Part shown: piece after piece, positions 36,198-44,546 of the stretch | Numbering within the stretch: position 1 is the first letter of the stretch | Layout: every line of letters begins with the position of its first letter | Source of the DNA: DAINRZ01 sp964634885 | GTDB lineage: Bacteria; Bacteroidota; Ignavibacteria; Kapaibacteriales; UBA2268 | Length of the DNA: 59,001 nt | Assembly (NCBI GenBank): GCA_964634885.1 | Contig: CAZWLN010000026.1 | Span: 1-59,001, forward strand | Reading direction: 5' to 3' | The notes under the pieces: generated by a model | What the model was told of the DNA's origin: nothing | The model's input: only the letters and a program-made list of their open reading frames with translations | Database searches by the model: none | Program-made: the position numbers and the translations under genes

Positions 36198-37388
36198 TTA
36201 GTAATAATCCAGGAGATGCTGCAAAGTGGTCATTTCCTTTTCATCTTCAGTAGTAGCAACGTTGTCGGTGTCGCCGGGCGCCTTGCTTTCACTGTTTTTC
36301 GACAGCTTTGTCCTTTTTACAGGCTTAGGTTTGCCGCGGAGACGTTTAACTTCCCATTCGAAGCCTATGCTGTCGAGCAAATCGATTCTGTCCTGCGGCA
36401 GGCTGTCTTTGGTAGCTCTCATGCGATTGGTCCAGGCGTAAAAACCCTCGTTTTTTCCTTTTAGAAAGGGTACCCTGCAGTTGCCGTGTTCTTCTTTGTA
36501 ACGGCAGAGTTCTTCGTAGCGGTTTTCCCAACCGGCTTTCTTCGGTGTCCAGTCGAAACCGAGGGCATTGAGCATATCGAGCTTGTTTTTGGGGAGTTGA
36601 TTCTTACGAATCCTGAGCTGGTTTAGCCAGTTAACAAACTCTTTGTCGTGTTTGTAAGCCAGGGGTATCAGTTTGCCGCCGTTGCATCTCATGTAACGCG
36701 ACAGCTTTTGGTAATTCTTCTCCCAGCCTGCTTCCCTCGGGTTCCACTCGAAGCCGATTGCGTCTAAGAGCCTGATTCTCTCGTCTGTCAGGTGTCCCTT
36801 GTCTTTGCGTCTTTTTAACTTACGCATCATCTTCATCCAGGAGTTGAGCGAAGACGAGCCTTCGTAAACGAGAGGTACATCCATGTGCCCGTGTTTGTTC
36901 CTGAATTGCAGCAGTTCCCGGTACTTAATGTCCCAGTTGTCCGTCTTTGCCCGCCAGACGAATCCGACGGCGTCGAGGCGTTCCTTCAACTCGCCCGTAG
37001 GCGGCTTGAAGCGCAGTGTCTGTACCCAGGTTGCAAGGATGGGGTATTCTTCGGAAGTGGCAGGCACTCTTGTGTGGCCGTATTTATCCCTGAACTCCAG
37101 CAGTTCCCGGTAATTTTCTTCGATGCGGTCGCCTAACGGGTCAAAGCTGAAGCCGATGCTAATGAGCTTGTCGTACTGCCAGGACATGAGCCTCCCCGAC
37201 CTGTACTTCATTCTCTGTGTGGTGCACCAGGCAATCATCTTTTCTTTCCAGTCCTCCAACTTCTCGCCTTTCTTTCTTTCCGGCATATATATGGTACCGG
37301 AAGCCTTAATATAGGCCAGCAGTACCTCGTAGTGTGCCATCCACCTGCAGTCGTTTTTGTTGTTTTCGTCGAATTCCCGTTCAATCAT
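36198..37388 (-). CDS. Stand-alone helicase-associated (HA) repeat protein 2
   Basis: The protein is 396 aa, very similar to its downstream neighbour in length and repeat order. It starts MIEREFDENNKNDCRWMAHYEVL, followed by five HA repeats (ends IGFSFDPLGDR, VGFVWRAKTDN, IGFEWNPREAG, LGFDWTPKKAG, IGFEWEVKRL). The tail is basic then acidic (KPKPVKRTKLSKNSE, ATTEDEKE). Repeats 1-2 are nearly identical to those of the paralog, while repeats 4-5 have diverged, including in basic residue number (RIRKNQLPKNK). It is separated from HA protein 1 by ~230 bases, so each may have its own promoter. Confidence 0.85.
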   Translation of the reverse strand: MIEREFDENNKNDCRWMAHYEVLLAYIKASGTIYMPERKKGEKLEDWKEKMIAWCTTQRMKYRSGRLMSWQYDKLISIGFSFDPLGDRIEENYRELLEFRDKYGHTRVPATSEEYPILATWVQTLRFKPPTGELKERLDAVGFVWRAKTDNWDIKYRELLQFRNKHGHMDVPLVYEGSSSLNSWMKMMRKLKRRKDKGHLTDERIRLLDAIGFEWNPREAGWEKNYQKLSRYMRCNGGKLIPLAYKHDKEFVNWLNQLRIRKNQLPKNKLDMLNALGFDWTPKKAGWENRYEELCRYKEEHGNCRVPFLKGKNEGFYAWTNRMRATKDSLPQDRIDLLDSIGFEWEVKRLRGKPKPVKRTKLSKNSESKAPGDTDNVATTEDEKEMTTLQHLLDYY

Positions 37389-37681
37389 AGTGTTAATTAT
37401 ATATGATTTTTATAAATACTTATTTTTCAATCGTTGTTTGGCGCCCAGTGGCGGGAGTGGCTGTGGAGCGGGCCCGCCGATTAACGTCTGACACTTTTTT
37501 CTAAGAGGAATATAAAGCCTGTAATTGTCAATACTTATTTCAATAGCCATTATACTACCTAAATAAATTTATATCAAACTAAATATTATTCCGATTAATA
37601 ATATATATTATAATCGAATATTATTAAATTAGTTAATAAAAGTGAGAGTTGCAAAGCCCTGATTGTTAAAAGAAGTTAATA

Positions 37682-37774
37682 ATGGTAAAAATTAATATCA
37701 AGAAATTTTCAGGAAGAAAGCCTTTGAAATCAAGAATTAATTTATTATATTATTATCGTTATGATTTTTCATAA
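37682..37774 (+). CDS. Possible 30-codon basic peptide ORF followed by a terminator
   Basis: ATG at 37682 to TAA at 37774 encodes a Lys/Arg-rich peptide (MVKINIKKFSGRKPLK...). It is on the opposite strand to the HA genes and lies between HA genes 2 and 3. A strong plus-strand terminator follows 20 bases later. No good Shine-Dalgarno sequence is present. Coding status is uncertain; the region may instead be a non-coding transcript. Confidence 0.25.
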   Translation: MVKINIKKFSGRKPLKSRINLLYYYRYDFS

Positions 37775-37794
37775 TTGATCTCCAAAATTAGTGG

Positions 37795-37829
37795 TTCCCG
37801 TTGTAAGCAATTGCAGCGGGAATTTTTTT
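37795..37829 (+). terminator. Strong intrinsic terminator on the plus strand
   Basis: TTCCCGTTG (37795-37803) pairs with CAGCGGGAA (37814-37822) with one wobble, followed by seven T (37823-37829). The flanking genes are on the minus strand; in that direction no T-run follows. It therefore implies a plus-strand transcript upstream. The remainder of 37389-37681 is AT-rich with no gene seen. Confidence 0.6.
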
Positions 37830-37842
37830 GCCGCCGGGTTCA

Positions 37843-38754
37843 CTAAGCGCCGTTAACGCCGTTGCTTTCCCGACGGGGCTTGATGTTGTTACGTTTACGG
37901 TATGCCCGGTCGGCGTCCCACTCAAAACCCAATCCATCGAGCTGTTCAATCTTTTCCCTGCTCAGTTTGTGCCTGTTTTTTCTCAACCAGTACACCCACC
38001 ATCCAAGGCCTTCGATTTCACATCCTTTGTTTGGAACGTAGCAGTGGCCATATTTGGACCTGAACAGCAACAGCTTCCTGATGTTCCTTTCCCAGTCGGC
38101 CTCCAAAGGCTCCCAGTCAAAGCCGATGGAATCGAGAAGTTTAATCTGCTCTTCGGACAGCTTTTGTCCCAGGCCGTAACGCTTTGCTTTTCGCATTCTT
38201 ACAGTCCAACAGCCCAGTTGTTCAAAGCCTTTCCGTTTTTCCGAGACTTTAAAATGGCCGTATTTGGATTTGAATGCGACCAGTTCCCGGAACATATTCT
38301 GCCAGAATTCATTGATGGAATTCCAGACGAAGCCGGCTTCATCTAAGCGTTTCCTTCGTTCCGGAGTCGTATCCTTGGAGCGCAGGTGGCTGACCCAGGC
38401 GCCAAGCGAGGGATAGACGTTATAGTCCTGTGGTACAAGCGTGTGGCCGAATTCGGCTTTGAATTTCAGGAAATCTTCGAAGTGTTGTTCGAACCGGGTA
38501 GTGAAAGGATCGAAATCGAAACCGACGGATACTAATTTGTCGTAACGCCAGGTTTTGAGTTCTTCACGCTTGTAATAGCATCTTTGGGTATTGCACCATT
38601 GAGCAAGCCTGCGTTCCCATTCAGGTACGCTGAGATTATACGGTCGATTGGGTACATTGGCAGTACCGTACAATTCTTTGTATTTCAGAAGATCGCGGAA
38701 CTTTTTTTCCCAAAGTTCATCATATTTTAGCTGTTGTCTGTATGAAATTGCCAT
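37843..38754 (-). CDS. Stand-alone helicase-associated (HA) repeat protein 3
   Basis: The protein is 303 aa with four HA repeats (ends VGFDFDPFTTR, AGFVWNSINEF, IGFDWEPLEAD, LGFEWDADRAY) and a basic tail (RKRNNIKPRRESN). It is more diverged than the other two paralogs but keeps the same order: a first repeat with a CNTQR...WRYDKLVSVGF core, then a short LRSK-containing repeat. It has no catalytic domain. It is 25 bases downstream of the heme/TPR lipoprotein gene on the same strand and may be co-transcribed with it. Confidence 0.82.
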   Translation of the reverse strand: MAISYRQQLKYDELWEKKFRDLLKYKELYGTANVPNRPYNLSVPEWERRLAQWCNTQRCYYKREELKTWRYDKLVSVGFDFDPFTTRFEQHFEDFLKFKAEFGHTLVPQDYNVYPSLGAWVSHLRSKDTTPERRKRLDEAGFVWNSINEFWQNMFRELVAFKSKYGHFKVSEKRKGFEQLGCWTVRMRKAKRYGLGQKLSEEQIKLLDSIGFDWEPLEADWERNIRKLLLFRSKYGHCYVPNKGCEIEGLGWWVYWLRKNRHKLSREKIEQLDGLGFEWDADRAYRKRNNIKPRRESNGVNGA

Positions 38755-38779
38755 ATTACCATATGGTTTCTTAATAGTC

Positions 38780-40915
38780 CTACATCCCGCCGCAGTAGTC
38801 GTTGATTACCTGGCGCGCTTCGGGACAGCCGAGGCTGTACGCCTTGTGCAGATCTTCGCAGACACTGTTCATGCGATTCTGTTTGATGTTGTTCAGCGCC
38901 CTCAGGAAATACGAGTAGCTGTAATCGGGCTTCATGGCGATGACCTTGTTGCACACTTCAGTCGATTTGTTGTAATCCTGCTGGTTGTGCCAGGTATAGG
39001 CAATATAATAGAGCGCCATGAAGTTCCGGGGCTGGTGCTTAAGCACGAGGTTCAGGTCTTCGACGGCACCTTTGAAGTCCTCGGCGTCGTTCTTCATCTT
39101 TGCCCTGTGCGAATAGGCGTCGGCACAGTCTTTGTTGAGTGCGAGGCACTTGTTCACGTCGTCCATTGCCTTCTTTGCCGACCCCAGTTTATCTTCGATG
39201 ATGGACCTCTGAAGGTAGAGCATATAGTTCTTGGGGTCGGATTTAATTGCCGCGTCGAGATCTTTGAGGGCACCGGGGAAATCGCCGCTCCTGGCCTTTG
39301 AGCTTACTACCGATTCGGTGTAAAACCCGGAATTCAGAAAATGCTCTGATATCTTGAACCCGGCGTCGGGTTTCATGTTAACAAATTCCGGTATGTTGGC
39401 GGCAAGTGTGTCCGGCGTGAGGTATTCGAGGCATAGCGGCGGGGAGTCGTTCCCGTTCTCGTCGATATGAGTAATGAAGAGCTTCGTGTAAGGGCCGCGC
39501 TGCTTAGAGGAGAACACGAGCCATTTGCCGTTGGGCGAGAACGAATGCCAGGAATTCATCCTTCTGGTATTGCAGTTCATCAGCCTGGGTTTTCCTCCCG
39601 TTGCGGGCATGATATACAGTTTACTGTCCCCTTGCAGCAACATGAAGTTTTCTGCCTGGTTGAAGACAATCCATTTCCCGTCGGGAGAATAGCGCGGGAA
39701 ATAATTGCTCTTATTGTTGCCGGACGCACCGGGGAGCTTTAACGGGACTCCGCCCTTACCGTCGTTGAACGGAATTGTGTATATATCGTAGTAGAACCTG
39801 CGTGAGCGTTCGATGAACTCCTTCGCCACATAGGTAGGCAATATCGCTTTTGAGGACTTCTCTGCTTCCGGGCTGGTAAAAGCGGTTGTTTTGCAGAACA
39901 GGAGGCTCTTGCCGTCAGGACTCCACACGGGATTGCTCTGTACAAAAGCAGGATCGTCGGCCCCACTCAGCACAGAGAACAACTTTTTCTGTCTGTCATA
40001 AACAGCGATAATGCCCTTGATTGGGAAGAAGAGCTGGGAGTAATACTCATCATCGACAGAAACGAAGATGGATCTGTCCTTAACAGTACTTGCCACATAC
40101 CTGCCGTCGGGCGAGACGCTCGACAACAGTCCGTAAGTTTTCCTGCCGTCTTCCCTGTGGTAATCGCTCCAGGTGATGATCTTGTCGGGTGTGAGTTTCA
40201 CATCTGCCGCGATGTAATCGACGGCATAGGAACCTTTGTCGTTGGCATAGTCCACGTCGAGGCCCATCACTTTGCCGTCTTTCGAGAAGGAGTGGCAGTT
40301 AGCACAGACAACCATCCTGTCGAGGACGATGGGGGCAGGCTTTGTTCCGGACACTGTTCCCAGGCGCCATGAAATCCTGTCGAGATTCTCGACGGCGAAT
40401 TTAAAAGGAAGAGGTACCGTACGGAAGAAAATAGGCGCTCCGACAGAGTCCTTACTGGTCTTGAATCGTACTTCGCTGCCTGCGAGTAATGTTGCAGGCG
40501 AGGCGCTGTCGGCGCCGAGAATAATGATTTTTGCTTCTTTTTCGATGGTGGCGGTTTTCACTTCCTCCCACACGGCAGCGTCGGGAATCCACGTAGCAGT
40601 CTGGATGAGCCCCGAGTTGGCAATGATGGTTCCACCACATTCGATTATTACATTCCAGGTACTGCATTTCTTTGTGGAGTCCTCCCATGTAATGGCTGGT
40701 GGTGCGAGTTCAGGCGGGATAATGGACTGGTCTTCCGGGTAAATATTACTTACTTTGCTGAAATTTCCACCGTTTTTCCATTGGTTATACAACTCGGTAC
40801 TCTCTTCCGATCCGCAGGAAACGAGGAGTGTGAGAACCGAAAACATGGCCAGGGCCCTGAATGGGGTCGGCAAAAATCTGAGAAATATTGTATAAATACT
40901 CATCAATAATTCCAT
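38780..40915 (-). CDS. Lipoprotein combining a c-type heme site, PD40 propeller and TPR repeats
   Basis: The protein is 711 aa. A lipoprotein signal ends at LLVSC (Cys near 34). A beta-rich N-terminal region carries one CXXCH heme-binding motif (VVCANCHSF, about residue 203). Residues 240-520 contain TolB/PD40-type propeller repeats (SSVSPDGRYVAST, PVWSPDGKSLLFC, PRYSPDGKWIVFN, SFSPNGKWLVFSSK). The final ~160 residues are TPRs (GALKDLDAAIKSDPKNYMLYLQRS, AYSHRAKMKNDAEDFKGAVEDLN, YYIAYTWHNQQDYNKSTEVCNK). The order heme-PD40-TPR suggests a periplasmic or surface scaffold, possibly redox-active. The heme is inferred from the motif alone. Confidence 0.85.
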   Translation of the reverse strand: MELLMSIYTIFLRFLPTPFRALAMFSVLTLLVSCGSEESTELYNQWKNGGNFSKVSNIYPEDQSIIPPELAPPAITWEDSTKKCSTWNVIIECGGTIIANSGLIQTATWIPDAAVWEEVKTATIEKEAKIIILGADSASPATLLAGSEVRFKTSKDSVGAPIFFRTVPLPFKFAVENLDRISWRLGTVSGTKPAPIVLDRMVVCANCHSFSKDGKVMGLDVDYANDKGSYAVDYIAADVKLTPDKIITWSDYHREDGRKTYGLLSSVSPDGRYVASTVKDRSIFVSVDDEYYSQLFFPIKGIIAVYDRQKKLFSVLSGADDPAFVQSNPVWSPDGKSLLFCKTTAFTSPEAEKSSKAILPTYVAKEFIERSRRFYYDIYTIPFNDGKGGVPLKLPGASGNNKSNYFPRYSPDGKWIVFNQAENFMLLQGDSKLYIMPATGGKPRLMNCNTRRMNSWHSFSPNGKWLVFSSKQRGPYTKLFITHIDENGNDSPPLCLEYLTPDTLAANIPEFVNMKPDAGFKISEHFLNSGFYTESVVSSKARSGDFPGALKDLDAAIKSDPKNYMLYLQRSIIEDKLGSAKKAMDDVNKCLALNKDCADAYSHRAKMKNDAEDFKGAVEDLNLVLKHQPRNFMALYYIAYTWHNQQDYNKSTEVCNKVIAMKPDYSYSYFLRALNNIKQNRMNSVCEDLHKAYSLGCPEARQVINDYCGGM

Positions 40916-41015
40916 TTAAGTTAATACTATGGAATTCAAGTTAATGAATTGTAACAATAATTCAAATCAATAATTTGAATTATGGCGCTATCTCATTGCC
41001 TCATAAGCAATAGAA

Positions 41016-42179
41016 TCAGGAAGAAAGATAGGCTTCAATCTCAACCAGCAGTTCTTTGCGGCAAATATCGGCCTTAAGCCAGGCAGCAGCGATACCGGGA
41101 AAATACCTGTCAGTAATTTCTTTCACTTGTTGGTAATCTGAAGTGTGCTTCAGGTAAACTCTCAGGTAACGGAACAGCGGTTTATGGCCTGTTGTGCCGA
41201 TGGCGTGTAAAGTCAGATTGCTGTCGGAGACGAGCTCCAGGATGTTTTCAACAGTAACTTCTGCCTGGGCTGCGGCATTTGTACCTGCCAGCGATTCTTC
41301 GCCAAGGATGGCAGCAGTACCAGATACGTATATCTCTGTACCATGTTTAGTAATTACCGCTTTACCCCTTTCGAATTTCGGGGTAGTGAGTTCATTGTAA
41401 CTGAATGAGGGTTTCCCAAGCAGAACATCACCTGAATACCTGTGGGCATCAGCCTGCCGGGGATTCCTAAGAGGCAGGGCAGCAGTGCCGTTTTTCATCT
41501 TCACAGCGATACAATCGACAATTATCCGGCCGAGTCCGGCGCCAATTCCGGTAGAAGCAGGATAGCCGTTGTTCCAGGAGCACTTATTATAGAACCAGGT
41601 TCTGGCATCATTGAAGACCTGGTAGTTCTGCCGTGCATTAGTATTATCAATAGAATAGTCGCAGATGTTACCGATATAGTTCCACTGGCGTACTATGTCG
41701 GACATGGCAAAGGATTCGGCGGCAAGTACAGCTTCCAGTTTCTTCATGCTGCAGTCGGCCTGCTCAGTTACAGAAGCGCCGGGTTCATCGGTGCAGAGTT
41801 CTCCGGTGATGAGTTCGGTTCTGTCGGGATAATCGACGATAATATAATTATAAGCTTCGCCGGAGACTCTTTTCACGCCGGTAAATCCTTCGGAGAGGAG
41901 AATTTCCAGGCACACACCGGATTTGACAGGGGGCTGCGGTACGAATGTGAAGGGCGGCATTTGAGAGCCGTAGTAATCATCAATTAACCCGGACAGTATA
42001 TTTTTGAGAGTGAGAAAATGTTCAAAGTCTTCCGCTGCAATGAACAACGTTTGTTTGATGATTCTGTCTTTACAGGAATTCATTGATGAGAGGATAGCGT
42101 CGAGCTGGCTGAGGCAGTCTGTCAGTTCTTTTTCAGCATCATCATTAAACCGTGGCTCTATCAGGATGAACTTTTTCAT
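41016..42179 (-). CDS. Chorismatase-like protein (FkbO/Hyg5/XanB2 type, RidA-like fold)
   Basis: The protein is 387 aa. The C-terminal half carries IVRQWNYIGNICD, NYQVFNDARTWFYNK, GYPASTGIGAGLGRIIVDCIAV, LRNPRQADAHRYSGDVLLG, ISGTAAI-like EIYVSGTAAILGEESLAGT and VENILELV. These match the chorismatase family, in which two trimeric YjgF/RidA-like domains hydrolyse chorismate to a dihydrobenzoate or hydroxybenzoate. The N-terminal domain (FILIEPRF..., KQTLFIAAEDF) also follows the family layout. The product (3- or 4-hydroxybenzoate, or a dihydrodiol) cannot be predicted. No biosynthetic gene cluster lies next to it. Start is a normal ATG. Confidence 0.8.
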   Translation of the reverse strand: MKKFILIEPRFNDDAEKELTDCLSQLDAILSSMNSCKDRIIKQTLFIAAEDFEHFLTLKNILSGLIDDYYGSQMPPFTFVPQPPVKSGVCLEILLSEGFTGVKRVSGEAYNYIIVDYPDRTELITGELCTDEPGASVTEQADCSMKKLEAVLAAESFAMSDIVRQWNYIGNICDYSIDNTNARQNYQVFNDARTWFYNKCSWNNGYPASTGIGAGLGRIIVDCIAVKMKNGTAALPLRNPRQADAHRYSGDVLLGKPSFSYNELTTPKFERGKAVITKHGTEIYVSGTAAILGEESLAGTNAAAQAEVTVENILELVSDSNLTLHAIGTTGHKPLFRYLRVYLKHTSDYQQVKEITDRYFPGIAAAWLKADICRKELLVEIEAYLSS

Positions 42180-42274
42180 TTTGAAACAACAATTCTCTTA
42201 CAATAATAACATTACAGCATTCAACAAAAATACATTATCGGGATAATATATTTTTATTAAATTTTACCTGTTGA

Positions 42275-42380
42275 TTACATTGCTGCAAGAGATGTAATCT
42301 CTGCCTCTGAAAGAGCTCTGCTGAATATTATCACTTCATCGACCGAACCGGAGAAGAAATTAGCAAAATCATGAGAGTGT
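42275..42380 (-). pseudogene. 3' remnant of a LamG-domain gene
   Basis: Translated on the minus strand, this stretch reads SHDFANFFSGSVDEV then IIFSRALSEAEITSLAAM before a stop. That is the typical end of a LamG/concanavalin-like domain (GxVDEVxIYxRALSxxEIxxL). There is no start or upstream domain, and the 5' end runs into the stop of the SGNH gene in another frame. A decayed fragment left by rearrangement is the simplest reading. Confidence 0.55.
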
Positions 42381-42383
42381 GCT

Positions 42384-43667
42384 TCACAACCTGATTATTT
42401 TCTCCGTATATACTTTTCCGTTTTGCCCTTTTATTGTGATTATGTATATACCCGGGGTAAGGCCGGACAGATTAACTTTATCGTTATTTATTACATGAGC
42501 ATCAATCAGAGAAATACCGGAAAGGCTGCTTATCGTTATGTAGCAGGAAGAGGTATATCTTGAATTAAAACCTATTGTGATTAAACCGGTGGTTGGGTTT
42601 GGGAAGACGAGGGGTTCGGCTTCCATTCCGCCGGTTTCATCGATGCTGTTCAACCCGACTGTAACCTGATGGGTTGAAGTGTCCGACTGATTGCACTTAG
42701 TAACGATAAGCCGGACCTGGTATGTCCCCGGAGCCAAATAGATGTGTTCGGGCGATTCGTTATCCGAGCCTGCACCGTCGCCGAATTCCCAGTAAAAAGT
42801 GTCGGCATTTTTCGAAAGATTAATGAATTTTACAGTGTTCGTATCTGCTGTCTTCCATGAAAACGCGGACTTGAGATCATATTCGCCGATATGCCAGTTC
42901 ATTAGGCTGTCATAGACTATTCTTTTTACTACCGATTTAATAATTGCAGCATCATTCTCAGGTAAATTATGATTGTATGTGATTAGTGTTGGATCCCTGC
43001 GGAACAGAGCGCAATAGAAACAACAGGCAGCAGCATAGGTACCGGCAATGGACGGATGGCTTTCGTCAGCAGCGTACAGTTCCAAATTTGGGTAGTTATC
43101 CCTGATATGGTGCCAGACAGCGCCTACAGGAGACACAACAGCTTTTTGCCTTTCAGCCATCATCATTGTTCTGAGATTGATCAGGCTGTCCATGCCTTCG
43201 TAGGTGCATACCGGCGGCCAGACGGCACAATTATCCGGGTCCCCGTTTTTTCTTCCCCAGGTCATGTAGAACATCGTCTCGCCGCAGGGGTTGTACAGGT
43301 TAAATATGCTGTCAAGGATGGCAGCATAAGGAAAGCATTCATCCTCCACCTGTTCGATTGGAAAAGATGGTAACTGGCTTTGTTCCTGCAGGACAATGTA
43401 ATCCCAATTGCCGGAACGTATCTGGGAGAGGGAGTAATCATAGCCACAGTGGTCCTTTAAGGAATATCCACCCTGGACACTTCTCCCGGTTATCAGGGTG
43501 TCGCCCGAAGACCTTGCAACAGAGTCGGTAAGCGCCGGCAGGTTGTTGTAGGCAGTGTAACTGTTGCCGAGGAACAGCACCCTCAGGGTTTTGCCCGTTA
43601 CCTGCCCAATGTTTAGCATTCCAACTGCAAAAGTTACTATTGACAGTATTTTTAAAGTTTTATTCAT
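42384..43667 (-). CDS. Secreted SGNH-hydrolase-like enzyme with PKD domain and T9SS tail
   Basis: The protein is 427 aa. After a signal peptide, residues 29-40 (RVLFLGNSYTAYN) hold the nucleophile Ser of SGNH/GDSL hydrolases at 36, and DESHPSIAG further on supplies the Asp-His pair. WDYIVLQEQS is a typical intermediate block. A PKD domain follows (FSWKTADTNTVKFINLSKNADTFYWEFGDG ... PEHIYLAPGTYQVRLIV). The last ~75 residues are a type A T9SS sorting domain (LVFPNPTTGLITIGF ... GIYIITI ... KIIRL). An extracellular esterase acting on polysaccharide or glycan acyl groups is likely. Confidence 0.9.
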   Translation of the reverse strand: MNKTLKILSIVTFAVGMLNIGQVTGKTLRVLFLGNSYTAYNNLPALTDSVARSSGDTLITGRSVQGGYSLKDHCGYDYSLSQIRSGNWDYIVLQEQSQLPSFPIEQVEDECFPYAAILDSIFNLYNPCGETMFYMTWGRKNGDPDNCAVWPPVCTYEGMDSLINLRTMMMAERQKAVVSPVGAVWHHIRDNYPNLELYAADESHPSIAGTYAAACCFYCALFRRDPTLITYNHNLPENDAAIIKSVVKRIVYDSLMNWHIGEYDLKSAFSWKTADTNTVKFINLSKNADTFYWEFGDGAGSDNESPEHIYLAPGTYQVRLIVTKCNQSDTSTHQVTVGLNSIDETGGMEAEPLVFPNPTTGLITIGFNSRYTSSCYITISSLSGISLIDAHVINNDKVNLSGLTPGIYIITIKGQNGKVYTEKIIRL

Positions 43668-43822
43668 TACACCAACTCAAAAATGCAAATTTTTGTAGTA
43701 AATATAAGAAATATCAGGTAAACAGGCTTGTATTTTTCTAATAAATTATAAACTTCATTTTTTATATATGTTTTTGTAATTTGAAGTATTATTGGGTTCG
43801 TTTCATCAAATAATATGTAAAT

Positions 43823-44389
43823 ATGGATAATATTATTATTTCATTCTTCGTGGTATTAATTATCTTGTTCATTTATGCTGTCATCGAATTGATATGCCTT
43901 CACAGATTCAAAGAGTTCTTTTTCAAATCGGGCTTTACTGTTTACAGAACATCTTTTCAGGTTCCGGGATTCCATTCAAATACCCTTAAAGGTTCGACAC
44001 TTACGTCAAGAGAAGGAAAATACCGGTTTACTTCCGACGACAGAGTGCTCTTTCTCTCGGTTTTTGTTTTCTATTCTACGGTGTACAAGTCCAATTCTCC
44101 GTTCTCTCTCATATCAATAGCAACAATCCGCCCTGACGAGAGTGTGGAAGTAATTTCCAAGATACCACGCGGGATGACTATTTTATTTGTGTTCTTCTTC
44201 TCCTTCTGGGCCTATCTGGCTTTCAGTTACAATGAGCCTAATTTGGCTATGATGGGTGGATTGGTGTTTCTCGTCATTGCCGTCTTCAGCTTTTTCACAG
44301 AAAGAAGCAGGATCAGATTAATGATCGAGGAATTGAAGACAATCATCACAATTGAAAAAAACAACCAGGCAATTAACCGGGGCTTCTGA
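43823..44389 (+). CDS. Membrane protein of unknown function
   Basis: The protein is 188 aa. There is one membrane helix at residues 5-25 and a second pair near 118-160 (MTILFVFFFSFWAYLAF and LAMMGGLVFLVIAVFSFF). Between them is a soluble basic domain (TSREGKYRFTSDDRVLFLSVF). No family was recognised. It stands alone, and a CAAATACT-AA-AGTATTTG hairpin (44465-44482) with T-rich flanks lies about 75 bases downstream and may end its transcript. Confidence 0.65.
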   Translation: MDNIIISFFVVLIILFIYAVIELICLHRFKEFFFKSGFTVYRTSFQVPGFHSNTLKGSTLTSREGKYRFTSDDRVLFLSVFVFYSTVYKSNSPFSLISIATIRPDESVEVISKIPRGMTILFVFFFSFWAYLAFSYNEPNLAMMGGLVFLVIAVFSFFTERSRIRLMIEELKTIITIEKNNQAINRGF

Positions 44390-44546
44390 GTAGGGATTTG
44401 TTAAAAAATAATATCAAAAGGTGAATAATAATAATTCTTCTTTCTCATTATTGATTCTTTTTTTCAAATACTAAAGTATTTGTTTTGATACTCAGCCGGA
44501 GTTTTTTAATTTATTCTTTTTGAATGAATAAAATGAAAAATCATTA

